DNA of 31,354 bases from a virus. This document shows positions 15,331-23,987 of the stretch, in pieces (position 1 is the stretch's first letter; each line of letters starts with the position of its first letter). The notes below the pieces were generated by a model that worked only from the letters and a program-made list of their open reading frames with translations, did not search any database and was not told the DNA's origin. The stretch spans positions 1-31,354 of the IMG/VR virus record IMGVR_UViG_3300021364_000105; one strand, 5' to 3'. A program made the translations under genes and the position numbers.

Positions 15331-17940
15331 ATGACCGATTTTTGCACGATCAACGGGTGGACGCTCAACACTGAGGACGGCAGCGCCGGCCTGACCTATG
15401 TTTACCCCGGCGGCCGTGTCTCTCAATCCACCTACAACAAACCGCACATCAACCGCGCAACCCGCCTGCCGGTGGCAACCGGTGAAACCTGCATTCTTGA
15501 CCCCGATGACGCTGACACGCTCGAGGGTCTGCTTTTGGGCATGGGGCACCATTGGCAGTTTGACGCTGACTTGTGGAGCTTTGACGGGCTAGGGCCAAAC
15601 GCCGGTTTTGCGGTTGTGCGTGACGCTACGGGGGGGCCATGGTCTGACGGCAGCGTGACGGTCACCGACATCACATGGACGTTTAACAAGCGGCAGGCGC
15701 TCGGCCGTCGCTGGTGCGTGTCTGTGTGGCGCTACAGCGGCGCAGTCTGGCAGCGGTGGGACGTCCGCAGCGATGGCGCTGTTTACCTCAACGGCGCGCG
15801 CGATGACACGTTGACAACCTCTTGGCTGGTTGTTGACACCGATGGCCCCGGCGCGGTGCGGTTGACCGGTGGGGATGAATTCGCTGATTTGACTGTTTAC
15901 CGCTTTGAAGCGTCAGACGCGTTTTTGACGGCGAACTATGCTTGGCAGGCATCGCTCACACGGCAAAATCCGGCGCTGCCATATCTGGCGGTGAGCGGCA
16001 CGCAGTTTGAAGATCCAACGCTGATTTACACAGCAAGCGGCGCCACATCGAAGCAAAACGTTGTGCAGGCGGGCGGCGGCACGCCGCTGCGGCCGTGGCG
16101 CAACAACGTCAGGCGGGTGCCGTATACGCTGACAGTCACCGAGCTGCCGCCGGCGCCATTTGTTCAAATAGAAACCGGCGCTTTCGCAACAACCTTTGCC
16201 ATGAACTATGGCGGCACGAGCGGTTTTGTCAGTTTCGGCGACAAAGCGGATGCGGCTGTCCCATCACCGACGCTGACGACGCTGAATCAGCAGCCCTATG
16301 CGAATCACGTTGAGGGATATCTCGTCGTGTACGACGAGACAGGCGCGCTGTCTTGGGTGCGAAGCATCAACGCCGTAAACGCGGGGACAAACCCCCGTGC
16401 CTATTTTCAAGCGTTCACCGTCGACGCGGCAAACGACGCAGTATATGCGTGTTCGGTTGCGCGGTACGACCAAGAACTACGCGACGAAAGCGGCACCCTG
16501 CTCAACACGCTCACCAACACCGCAGGCACGTCCTCAAACAATTTTTTTAGCTGCTTTTATCGTTTCGAGTTGTCGACGGGGGCGCTCGTTTGGGCACAAA
16601 AAAATGACTTCAACACAACGCCGCTCAACCTGACGAGATGCAGACCAGAGGGCGTGGCGATTCTCAACGGGCGCTTGTATTTTTCAGGCTTTCAGGAACT
16701 GGACGCCAGCGACCGCTCCAACTTCGCCACGTTCAACGGCGCAAACCATCCAGCCGCAAACCCATTAGGGTCTGGATCGTCGGCGTCGACTTGGCTGCTG
16801 GAGGTCGACCCGGCGACGGGCAACGGCATCAAATGCATCTGCAACCGGGGAGATATAAACACTAGCCCATTCACCTCGTCGACGTTCATCCAAGGCGGCG
16901 GCACACAACGCGCCCACTTTCTCGTCGCTGACACGGTGAACAACCGTTTGCATCTGACTTCAAACCACGGCGGCAATTATCAACGGAATGAGGGCGGAAT
17001 AGATGTTGGCGTCGGTGACCCCGCGACATTCACCACGCGGCAGTTCAGCAGCACCAGCAGCGCGGGCGGTGCGCGGGGATACCTCGCGACCTATAGCGAA
17101 GACCTGTCACCGATTGCGGCAAGTACCATTTGGTTCACTGGCTCGATTCCCGGCGCGTACAACTCGAGAGCGATGACTTTCCGGCCGGCGATTCTCGACG
17201 ATGGCAGCATCGTTTTCGCGTATCAAAACGGCAGCTCGGCGCCGTCTCCGCCGACAATCAACATTGACCGCGACGGCACCGGGGGCAGCTATGGCGGATT
17301 TGTCCTCCCGCAACCGGGCAACGATACGTCCACGGTACTGATTCGGATTCCAGCCGACCACGGCTCTCCGACGTGGGCCACCAGCTTTGCGGTCAAAACA
17401 AATACTTCCCCCTACTGTAGAGAGACGTGTGTGTTCCCCAACGCCGACAACACGCGTCTTCTCGTCGTCCACAAAGCACAGGGCGGCGCGTTCAATGACC
17501 CGACCGTATTCAATGGGACGCCCAGCGTGACGCAAGACGCACAGCAAGGTTATGAGGTTGTCGTCGACGCAGCGACGGGGGCGGAGGTCTGGAAGGCGGC
17601 GAACAGGCCGCAAGGCACCAACGCCAGAGCCAAGGGCACGGGCGTGCATGAGTTCGCGACGGGACCAGCGGCGGGACAAATCTGGATGCCTCGCTATTTC
17701 ACGCACGGCACCGCTTCTCAGACGTGGGGCGCAGAAAATCCCGACACGTCGCTGGGCTATCGGGTTGGTCTGGGATGGGAAACCAGCACCAGCCGAGGCG
17801 GCACCGGACCCACCACGCACAACTATGCGCTCGTGATGATCGTCCGCAATGCAGACGGCACCGTCGACGCTGCGAACTGTTGGCCGATAATGGCGACCAA
17901 TAACTTCGACCACTACTCGCAAGGCTTGGGGACTTGGTAA
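15331..17940 (+). CDS. Tail-tip protein with paralogous N-terminus and propeller-like C-terminal region
   Basis: The first ~270 residues of this 869-residue protein resemble the N-terminal part of the preceding gene (MTDF start, then a WDVRSDGAVYLNG block matching its FVVRSDGQEWKNG). The rest, about 280-869, repeats a pattern of hydrophobic strand, DETGAL/STGALVW/DPATGN-type turn and aromatic residues, e.g. VYDETGALSWVRSI, RFELSTGALVWAQ, LEVDPATGNGIKC and VVVDAATGAEVWKA, as in beta-propeller or SBBP-like repeats. The C-terminal region is probably the receptor-facing part. From about 16140 codon use shifts, with AGA arginines (near 16636, 16642, 17166, 17420) and more GTC valines, implying the C-terminal domain was acquired separately. 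No catalytic motif is recognised. Confidence 0.65.
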   Translation: MTDFCTINGWTLNTEDGSAGLTYVYPGGRVSQSTYNKPHINRATRLPVATGETCILDPDDADTLEGLLLGMGHHWQFDADLWSFDGLGPNAGFAVVRDATGGPWSDGSVTVTDITWTFNKRQALGRRWCVSVWRYSGAVWQRWDVRSDGAVYLNGARDDTLTTSWLVVDTDGPGAVRLTGGDEFADLTVYRFEASDAFLTANYAWQASLTRQNPALPYLAVSGTQFEDPTLIYTASGATSKQNVVQAGGGTPLRPWRNNVRRVPYTLTVTELPPAPFVQIETGAFATTFAMNYGGTSGFVSFGDKADAAVPSPTLTTLNQQPYANHVEGYLVVYDETGALSWVRSINAVNAGTNPRAYFQAFTVDAANDAVYACSVARYDQELRDESGTLLNTLTNTAGTSSNNFFSCFYRFELSTGALVWAQKNDFNTTPLNLTRCRPEGVAILNGRLYFSGFQELDASDRSNFATFNGANHPAANPLGSGSSASTWLLEVDPATGNGIKCICNRGDINTSPFTSSTFIQGGGTQRAHFLVADTVNNRLHLTSNHGGNYQRNEGGIDVGVGDPATFTTRQFSSTSSAGGARGYLATYSEDLSPIAASTIWFTGSIPGAYNSRAMTFRPAILDDGSIVFAYQNGSSAPSPPTINIDRDGTGGSYGGFVLPQPGNDTSTVLIRIPADHGSPTWATSFAVKTNTSPYCRETCVFPNADNTRLLVVHKAQGGAFNDPTVFNGTPSVTQDAQQGYEVVVDAATGAEVWKAANRPQGTNARAKGTGVHEFATGPAAGQIWMPRYFTHGTASQTWGAENPDTSLGYRVGLGWETSTSRGGTGPTTHNYALVMIVRNADGTVDAANCWPIMATNNFDHYSQGLGTW

Positions 17941-20900
17941 ATGCGCTATCCAAACACAAGACGCGGCGCTCAACCCGTTGCCAGCTCTGACTCGCTTGCG
18001 TTGTTTACGCTCGACACTGCAACAAAGGCCGACATCATCGGCGGCCGCGCAGTTTCAACCCCCGGCTTTACGTCGGCACCGTCTGCCGACAGCGGGCCGA
18101 TTGGCAACCGTCTGACGTTTGGCGGCGCCAACTTCTGCACAGCGTCGGCCGCGGCCGGTGACGTGGCAGCGTTCACCGCGTCGACGTGGACCTTTGCCGC
18201 TTGGGTGCGCTGCACATCGGCACCATCGCCGAAAATGACTTATACGTCGTTTTGCGGCAACGCCATTGACCCTGACGCGGTTGAAAACGCGCTCGCTGAG
18301 TGCTCGCTCAGTGTCGTCGGTGGCAAGCTGCTGCCCACCCTGTTGTGGGAATACACCACCGGCAACAACGTTGAGTTGATTCCGTCTGTTGCTGGCGTCG
18401 ATCTAGACGTCGGCGTTTGGTATTTTATCGCGTGGCGCCGCACGGCCGCCGATACGGTTGACCTGTTGGTCAACGGTGTGCTGCAGGAAACGTTCACCGG
18501 CCTCACGCCCAACTCAGACGGCGCCAACGCGTATTGGCATTTTGGCGCAGCCAGCCGCGGCAGCTCGCTTGCAAACCCGCTGACGGGCGATCTGTGCGGC
18601 GTGTACGCGTCAACGGTCGTTGAGACGGATGACAAGCTGTTGGCCGATTTCCGGCGCGGCGTGCCGATGTCTGCGGATTGGGACACGGTTGTGCATCGGC
18701 GGTTGCTGATACAGCAGCAGGGATCGTCTGACCTTTACGACATGACGAGCCTGCAGGGCGTCGATTGGGTGCGCGGCGTACAGTTCAACGATCAACAAAG
18801 CGCGCAGGTGCTGCCGGTTTCAATGCGTCTGTTGCGCGAGTTCAAAAACCTCAGCCTCAGCCTGCTGCGCATCGACAGCAAGATCAACAAGGCCGACATC
18901 AACGACCCGCTTGACTTTGACCCGCTGCTAGATGCTGGAAAAACGTTTCGCGTTGAGTGGGCGCGGGTGCCGCATGGCATCGCACCAGAAGATCGAGATT
19001 GGCAGGAAAAAACCCGCGGCCAGATTGATTCAATCGATTTCGGCGGCAACCCGGCCACGGTGGAGGGGCAAGACCTTGGCGCCGTTTTGATGCAGCGGCA
19101 GATTGAAAACGTTGAGACGTACAGCGGTGTCATTGAGACGGTTGCGCAAGACATCATTGACGACAACGGCGCGTTAGACACGCTCTACACGCGGGACGCC
19201 ATCGGCTTTAATGTCACCTCCTACACGCCGCAGCGAGGGCCGACACTGAGCGCGCTGCGCACCCTGTACGGGCAGGCGGCTGGCGCTGATGTGCGCTATT
19301 TGTGGGATCCAATCACTGACACGCTGCGCCTCACCGCGTATCTGCCAAAGATTGACAACACCGTGCCGGCGTTTTCGCTGTCTGACAAACGCGTGCGAGA
19401 AATCCGCCGCGCTCGGCGCTCACGCGACACGGTGCGCAACGTCGTTGAGATCACCTATCCAAACGACAGCAATCTAGACAGCAACGGCAACGCGCTGCCG
19501 GCGACCGTTTTGGTTGAGGACGCGGCCAGCATTGCCAGCTATGGGCGCCTGAAGTTCGTTTTTACCGAATCGCAAACGGGCCTCATCCGCAACAGCACTG
19601 ACGCGACCGCGCTTGCCAACAAGGTGCTGCAGACATTGAAGGATCCGCGGCTCGGCGTTGACGTGGGGCTAGGCATTTGCCCTGAAATTGAGGTCAACGA
19701 CGTTGCTTTGTTGGAGGGCGATGATCTGCATTGGACGGGCAACCAGTCGCTCACCGTCGCCGGTGTGTCGGTTGACATGCCCGGCAATGCGGATGACGGC
19801 TCAACAACGCTGACGGTGGCCGGCCTGCCGTCGCTCGGCCCGCCGCGGTGGCTCGACATTGAAGCGCGGCCGGGTCAGGGGCGTCACCCCATCCGTGACG
19901 CTGGTGACCGCCGTGAGCGGTTTGAGGGCGATCTCAACCCCATCACGTCTCAGTTTTCGACGTGGATCGACCTCATCGGCAACGGCCGTTTTCTGCAGCT
20001 CAAAAACTACAACTTTGCGACGTTCACCCGCGACCCGGCAACGTATCTGCCTGATGGGTGGTCGCTCAGTGGCGGCACATGGCAAACCGACGTTTTCCCT
20101 GATACGGCCGTGCAGGCCAGCGGCGGCCGTTCAATCCGCTTCACCGCTGACGGGCAGCAGGTACGCACCGAGCTGACCGCGGTTGACTATTCTCTTGGCC
20201 GGTTTTTGCTCATCGCCATTGCGCAGGCGCACGGCGGTGACCCGCTCAACCGGTTTGACGTCGATGTTTTCTTTTACGATGAGGCCCGCAACTTTTTGAC
20301 CAACTCGCCGACGTTTGCGGCCGTGACATCGACGTTCAACGCGCCCCCGGCGCAGGAGTTTTACCGCACGACGATTGGGCCGATCAACGCGCCCGCGTCG
20401 GCCGCCTATATGCAACTCAGGCTCACAACCAACCTCAACACCGTACAAGATCACTGGCTCGATGCGGTGGCGCCGTTTTATGGGTCGGCTGAGTGTTCTG
20501 TCACGCTCACCGACCAAAGTGATACCGACGCGGCAATTCCGGTTGTGCTCAACACATGGACGCAGGTCAGGCTTGACACCGAGAACCGCGATTGGGTCGA
20601 CAATTTTGACAGCTCGGCCGGAAACTATTTTTTCCAAGCGCCAGAGGCTGGGCTTTTTGACATTGAGGCAATTTTAACCGCGTATGTGCTCGACGCGATC
20701 CCGCAGGACGCGACGATTGACGGCGCCAACGTGCGTATTGAAGTGGATACTGGCAGCGGTTACACGGTGGCCGCCACAGGCACCGGATCGTCATTTGCTG
20801 ACACGTCAGGGGTCCTCAACCGCTATGAGATCACGACGCAACTGGCCACACGGCTGCGCCTTGATCAAGGCGACCGCGTGCGGATGATGGGCAAAATGCG

Positions 20901-20991
20901 GGCAACGCTTGGCACCGGCGGTGACACGTTCGGCTTCAAAGGGGGCGACCGATATACGCAGTTCAATGTAAAACTGCGCTCCACCGAGTGA
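17941..20991 (+). CDS. Multidomain tail hub/central tip protein (LamG, hub core, CBM-like, C1q-like)
   Basis: The 1016-residue protein starts directly after the preceding TAA. Residues about 18-235 form a second LamG-like jelly-roll (ASTWTFAAWVRC, GVWYFIAWRRTAADTVDLLV). Residues about 250-650 look like a tail-hub core: LLREFKNLSLSLLRIDSKIN, IESIDF-type strands and TLSALRTLYGQAAGADVRYL. Residues about 680-845 show carbohydrate-binding-module-like strands (LPDGWSLSGGTWQTDV). The last ~165 residues have C1q/TNF-like hallmarks, with NTWTQVRLDTENRDW, GNYFFQAPEAGLFDIEAILT and a late GDRVRMMGKM strand. It probably forms the trimeric central tip that carries host-binding domains. Domain assignments are by pattern only. 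Confidence 0.68.
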   Translation: MRYPNTRRGAQPVASSDSLALFTLDTATKADIIGGRAVSTPGFTSAPSADSGPIGNRLTFGGANFCTASAAAGDVAAFTASTWTFAAWVRCTSAPSPKMTYTSFCGNAIDPDAVENALAECSLSVVGGKLLPTLLWEYTTGNNVELIPSVAGVDLDVGVWYFIAWRRTAADTVDLLVNGVLQETFTGLTPNSDGANAYWHFGAASRGSSLANPLTGDLCGVYASTVVETDDKLLADFRRGVPMSADWDTVVHRRLLIQQQGSSDLYDMTSLQGVDWVRGVQFNDQQSAQVLPVSMRLLREFKNLSLSLLRIDSKINKADINDPLDFDPLLDAGKTFRVEWARVPHGIAPEDRDWQEKTRGQIDSIDFGGNPATVEGQDLGAVLMQRQIENVETYSGVIETVAQDIIDDNGALDTLYTRDAIGFNVTSYTPQRGPTLSALRTLYGQAAGADVRYLWDPITDTLRLTAYLPKIDNTVPAFSLSDKRVREIRRARRSRDTVRNVVEITYPNDSNLDSNGNALPATVLVEDAASIASYGRLKFVFTESQTGLIRNSTDATALANKVLQTLKDPRLGVDVGLGICPEIEVNDVALLEGDDLHWTGNQSLTVAGVSVDMPGNADDGSTTLTVAGLPSLGPPRWLDIEARPGQGRHPIRDAGDRRERFEGDLNPITSQFSTWIDLIGNGRFLQLKNYNFATFTRDPATYLPDGWSLSGGTWQTDVFPDTAVQASGGRSIRFTADGQQVRTELTAVDYSLGRFLLIAIAQAHGGDPLNRFDVDVFFYDEARNFLTNSPTFAAVTSTFNAPPAQEFYRTTIGPINAPASAAYMQLRLTTNLNTVQDHWLDAVAPFYGSAECSVTLTDQSDTDAAIPVVLNTWTQVRLDTENRDWVDNFDSSAGNYFFQAPEAGLFDIEAILTAYVLDAIPQDATIDGANVRIEVDTGSGYTVAATGTGSSFADTSGVLNRYEITTQLATRLRLDQGDRVRMMGKMRATLGTGGDTFGFKGGDRYTQFNVKLRSTE

Positions 20992-21043
20992 CAAACGGCC
21001 CCTCTGTCGTGTTATCGGTCAACGGTCACCCGTGGGGCCGCTC

Positions 21044-21382
21044 ATGTCGCTCAGAATGCCGAAAACCTACGCCGACGCGTCTGAGGCCGAGCGCGAGGCA
21101 AAAACCAACGGTTGCGGGCCTGCCGGCCTCGAGCGGTATGTGCCGGATCACCTTTTGGGCCTCAGCATCGTTGAGGCGTGCAAAATCCATGATTGGGAAT
21201 ATGGCGAGGGCGCGACACAGGCCGACCGCAAGGCGGCCGATGACCGATTTTTGCTCAACATGCGCACGCTCATTGACGCAGAAGGCGGGTTTTTCATTAG
21301 AGCTGCGCGGCGCTTCCTCGCTTGGTGGTATTGGCGCGCTGTGCGACGATACGGCTCAGATGCGTTTATTCGGAGGCTGTGA
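21044..21382 (+). CDS. Small protein with phospholipase A2-like signatures
   Basis: The 112-residue product carries the two signatures of the parvovirus-type secreted phospholipase A2 fold: an NGCGP loop at residues 22-26 (Ca-binding YxGxG position, with Thr where Tyr is usual) and HDWEY at 49-53 (HDxxY, catalytic His49/Asp50). An AADDRF segment at 64-69 matches the AADxxF motif that supplies the second catalytic aspartate. A C-terminal segment at about 83-104 (FFIRAARRFLAWWYWRAVRR) is strongly aromatic and cationic, suited to lying on membranes. ATG 21044 is preferred over GTG 21032 because GGGG lies 7 bases before it. It sits between the tail hub and fibre genes, so it could act in entry or lysis. 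Activity is inferred. Confidence 0.6.
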   Translation: MSLRMPKTYADASEAEREAKTNGCGPAGLERYVPDHLLGLSIVEACKIHDWEYGEGATQADRKAADDRFLLNMRTLIDAEGGFFIRAARRFLAWWYWRAVRRYGSDAFIRRL

Positions 21383-21660
21383 TGCCATTGGCAAGGCGGG
21401 GGAGGCTGACAAAGAAGGCGGGAAGCTTGCCCGTTGTCGCCTTTTCTGGCTCGCCAAAAGTCGCCGGCGTGGCGTTTGGCTCGCCGTTTCCGTCTGCGTC
21501 CTATTCGGTGGTGGTGGACATTGAGACGGCCGGCAGTCGGACCTATACGCACGCAATCGTCAACCGCACGGCCGCGGGTTTTGTGATCTCTTTGTGCGCT
21601 GACAATCTGACGGGGCTGGTGCAAGTAAACTGGATCGCCACCGTTGAGGGTGAGGAGTAA
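21382..21660 (+). CDS. Small single-domain adhesin-like protein
   Basis: The 92-residue protein begins at ATG 21382, overlapping the previous stop. Residues about 20-88 are homologous to the C-terminal domain of the next gene. Both have F/A-SG/GN-PK-x-A-x-V-x-F, a strand ending in Y-A/S-V-V, an S-R/K-x-Y-T/V pair, GF-V/T-I, and a final V-x-W. This is a compact beta domain of the sort that ends tail fibres (H-type-lectin-like in pattern). It may be a free-standing receptor-binding or fibre-assembly domain. The basic first 14 residues (PLARRGRLTKKAG) are not shared with the paralogue. Confidence 0.7.
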   Translation: MPLARRGRLTKKAGSLPVVAFSGSPKVAGVAFGSPFPSASYSVVVDIETAGSRTYTHAIVNRTAAGFVISLCADNLTGLVQVNWIATVEGEE

Positions 21661-21665
21661 CGCCG

Positions 21666-22676
21666 ATGGCAAACCTAGTGATTCTCAATCTTGAGCTGGA
21701 TGGCGTCACCGCCGACCCGGCCGCGCCCACCGACGGGCAAGCATGGTATCGGAGCGATCTGAATCAGTTCAGAATCCGTCGCGGCGGCGTTACGTACAAC
21801 GTCGCAGACACGCAATACGTCGACGACGAGATCGCGCAGGCGATTCAAGGGCTGTCATGGCAAGACCCGGTGATCGACGAACAGACGACGCCACCGGGCG
21901 CGCCGTCGACGGGTGACAGATACATCGTGACGGCGACAGCGACGGGCGCTTGGCTTGGCCGTGAGGATGACATCGCAGAGTGGGACGGCAGCTCATGGGT
22001 GTTCACGACGCCAACCGAGGGCTATGTCCTACGCAATCTGACGACCGACAAGTTTAGATTGTTCGACGGCACGTCATGGGGCAACTTTGAAGCCACGCTA
22101 GACCACGGGTCGTTGACCGGACTTGGCGACGACGATCACACGCAATACCTGTTGGTGAGCGGCACGCGTGCCATGTCGGGCGATCTCGACATGGGCACGA
22201 ACAACGTTGTCAACGTGGGCACCGTCGACGGCGTCGACGTCAGCGCGCACGCGGCTCGGCACGTCGCAGGTGGGGCGGATGAGATCGACGGGGACATCCT
22301 CGATATTGACTATGCGCCGACGAATTACACGCAAGACACAACGCCGCCGCAAGTCACGACGACAAACGAACTGACGGCGCACCTTGCAGGCATTGACAAC
22401 GCTTTGGCCGGCGTCGCTTCCGACGACAGCAAGGCGGGCACCGTTTTAAACGCGACATTTGCGGGCAATCCAAAACAAGCGACCGTGACTTTTGCGACGG
22501 CATACGCAACCGCAAACTATGCCGTCGAATGCACGGTTCTTGCGACGTCAAACAAAAGCTACGTCGTCACCGTCGACGGGAAAGCGACGACGGGTTTCAC
22601 GATCAAGATCGGCGCAAACAATATCGGCAACCTGACCGCTGTTGACTGGTTCACCAAACCTTACCGTGACCCATAG
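21666..22676 (+). CDS. Tail fibre protein with DUF2793-like and terminal beta domain
   Basis: The 336-residue protein has clear fibre features. Residues about 8-42 (LDGVTADPAAPTDGQAWYRS, FRIRRGG) form a motif shared with the next gene. Residues about 60-140 match the DUF2793 pattern, with VIDEQTTPPGAPSTGDRYIV, AEWDGSSWVF and LFDGTSW. Then DHGSLTGLGDDDHTQYLL and AARHVAGGADEID, the classic phage-fibre linker motifs, lead to a C-terminal receptor-type beta domain (about 255-335) paralogous to the 21382 protein. GAGGAG lies before ATG 21666. Codon use here is GTC/ACG-rich, unlike the upstream tail-hub gene. Confidence 0.82.
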   Translation: MANLVILNLELDGVTADPAAPTDGQAWYRSDLNQFRIRRGGVTYNVADTQYVDDEIAQAIQGLSWQDPVIDEQTTPPGAPSTGDRYIVTATATGAWLGREDDIAEWDGSSWVFTTPTEGYVLRNLTTDKFRLFDGTSWGNFEATLDHGSLTGLGDDDHTQYLLVSGTRAMSGDLDMGTNNVVNVGTVDGVDVSAHAARHVAGGADEIDGDILDIDYAPTNYTQDTTPPQVTTTNELTAHLAGIDNALAGVASDDSKAGTVLNATFAGNPKQATVTFATAYATANYAVECTVLATSNKSYVVTVDGKATTGFTIKIGANNIGNLTAVDWFTKPYRDP

Positions 22677-22686
22677 GATTTAGAAG

Positions 22687-23124
22687 ATGACAGGCGTTGC
22701 CGCGAATCAACTTGAGCTAGACGCTTTGTCGTCGGACCCGTCGCCCGTCGTTGACGGTGCGGTGTGGTACAACTCGACGGCGGGTGAGGTGCGCGTCAGG
22801 CAAGGCGGGTTCACCGTCCCCATCGGCGGCTCTGGCATCACACCAGCGCAACACCAAGCCCTTGATCAACTTGTCCACCTTGTTGCAGAGACAAGCTATC
22901 TTGAGGTCACCCGCACCGCTGGCCGCGTCTCTGATGTGACCTATTGGACCGACAACACCAAGACAACCAAAGTCAGAGAGACGAACATCACCCGCACAGC
23001 GGGGCAGGTGTCGAGCGTCGTCGTCAAACAATACGACGGCACCGGGACGCTGGCGCAGACCTTGACGGGCACCGTCGCGCGAACCGGAGGGCAGGTTGCC
23101 TCCATTGATTGGGTGCTGACATGA
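22687..23124 (+). CDS. Fibre-type protein with three RTAGxV repeats
   Basis: The 145-residue protein has an N-terminal segment (LDALSSDPSPVVDGAVWYNS, VRVRQGG, residues about 10-41) paralogous to the start of the preceding fibre, so both may anchor at the same site. After a helix (TPAQHQALDQLVHLV) the C-terminal half contains a repeat of about 27-29 residues beginning at 75, 102 and 131: RTAGRVSDV, RTAGQVSSV and RTGGQVASI. Such short alternating repeats suit a triple beta-helix or beta-solenoid stalk. Function is inferred as a short tail fibre. Its stop overlaps the next ATG (ATGA). Confidence 0.68.
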   Translation: MTGVAANQLELDALSSDPSPVVDGAVWYNSTAGEVRVRQGGFTVPIGGSGITPAQHQALDQLVHLVAETSYLEVTRTAGRVSDVTYWTDNTKTTKVRETNITRTAGQVSSVVVKQYDGTGTLAQTLTGTVARTGGQVASIDWVLT

Positions 23125-23411
23125 GTTTCACCATCATCGAGGGCGACGTTGTTGTTAGGGATGCCGAGGGCAACCCCGTGGGCGTCGTGCTCGACGGCAC
23201 AACCTATCGCTTTGCGGTCGACGCCAAAGCGCAAATCACCGATGAGGACGGCGGCATCGTCGACGTCAACACCGAGGGCAACCGCACCGGGTTGTCTATT
23301 GAGTACCCAGAACTTCTCTCGATGGTTTCGCGAATGTCGGCGCAGCTTGAGAAGATTTTGCAGCACATCGCAATCATTACCGACGAGGATCCAGAGGAGC
23401 CGCTAACATGA
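23121..23411 (+). CDS. Small acidic virion-associated protein, unknown
   Basis: ATG 23121 overlaps the previous stop and is preferred to the in-frame ATG 23109, since coupling is the rule in this cluster. The 96-residue product begins with a strand-rich segment, SFTIIEGDVVVRDAEGNPVG and VVLDGTTYRFAVDAKAQI, and ends with a helix (SMVSRMSAQLEKILQHIAII) that could trimerise. This strand-turn-helix layout resembles short adaptor pieces in phage fibre clusters. No named family is recognised. Its end overlaps the 23408 gene by four bases. Confidence 0.6.
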   Translation: MSFTIIEGDVVVRDAEGNPVGVVLDGTTYRFAVDAKAQITDEDGGIVDVNTEGNRTGLSIEYPELLSMVSRMSAQLEKILQHIAIITDEDPEEPLT

Positions 23412-23986
23412 GTTACCAAAACATTTTGCAGGACGGCACGGGGCGCGGTTACCTTGCCAAAGTCGACCAAACGAACCGCCTACGCACGCAGAGTCTGACC
23501 CGTGACGAGTACGAATCGCAAAGCCTGAAAGGCGAGGCGTTCAACATCAACACGCAACTGATGAGCGTGGCGACGACGGCAGAGACGGCGCTACTCATCA
23601 CGACGAACAACGAAACGCGAGACATTATCTTGCAGGCTTGGTTTGTTGCCACCGATACCGTGGGCGCGGTTGGCTCGACGCTGGGCCTCCTTCGGGCGTA
23701 TTTCGGCGCGACGGGATTCAGCGGCGGCACGTCGGTGCCCGTCGTTAATCGCCGCTCTGGTGCTTCGAGGTCGTGGCAGCTTGAGGCGCTGAAGTTGCCG
23801 ACGTGGACGCCTAGCGGCGACCCCGTGCTTTATCAGACACACGGCATCCCTCAGAGGATTTTTGGCAACGTCGTCTTGGCTCTGCCTCCCGGTCAAAGCG
23901 TGGCCATTACAACCGAGTTCGCAGGCGCCACGGTGCCTTATTCGGTTTACGCTGGCTGGACCGGCTATCTGAAAGAAGAGGAATAA
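23408..23986 (+). CDS. DGTGRG-array structural protein 1
   Basis: The 192-residue protein begins with ILQDGTGRGYLAKVDQTNRL (residues about 5-24), a motif repeated at the start of the next two genes. The rest is predicted beta: TTAETALLITTNNETRDIIL, a WQLEALKLPTW turn and a final PYSVYAGWTGYL strand. I associate the 'DGTGxGxxAKVdxxNRL' start with phage and prophage structural proteins of unknown role. It is likely a virion or fibre-base protein. The start has a TGAC-ATGAG overlap typical of the cluster. Confidence 0.68.
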   Translation: MSYQNILQDGTGRGYLAKVDQTNRLRTQSLTRDEYESQSLKGEAFNINTQLMSVATTAETALLITTNNETRDIILQAWFVATDTVGAVGSTLGLLRAYFGATGFSGGTSVPVVNRRSGASRSWQLEALKLPTWTPSGDPVLYQTHGIPQRIFGNVVLALPPGQSVAITTEFAGATVPYSVYAGWTGYLKEEE

Positions 23987-23987
23987 G

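Noticed and set aside
20988-21524. A 178-codon + frame overlapping the tail-hub end and the PLA2-like gene
   Set aside because: It overlaps two better-supported genes, is Arg/Ser/Cys-rich without domain pattern and lacks a ribosome site.
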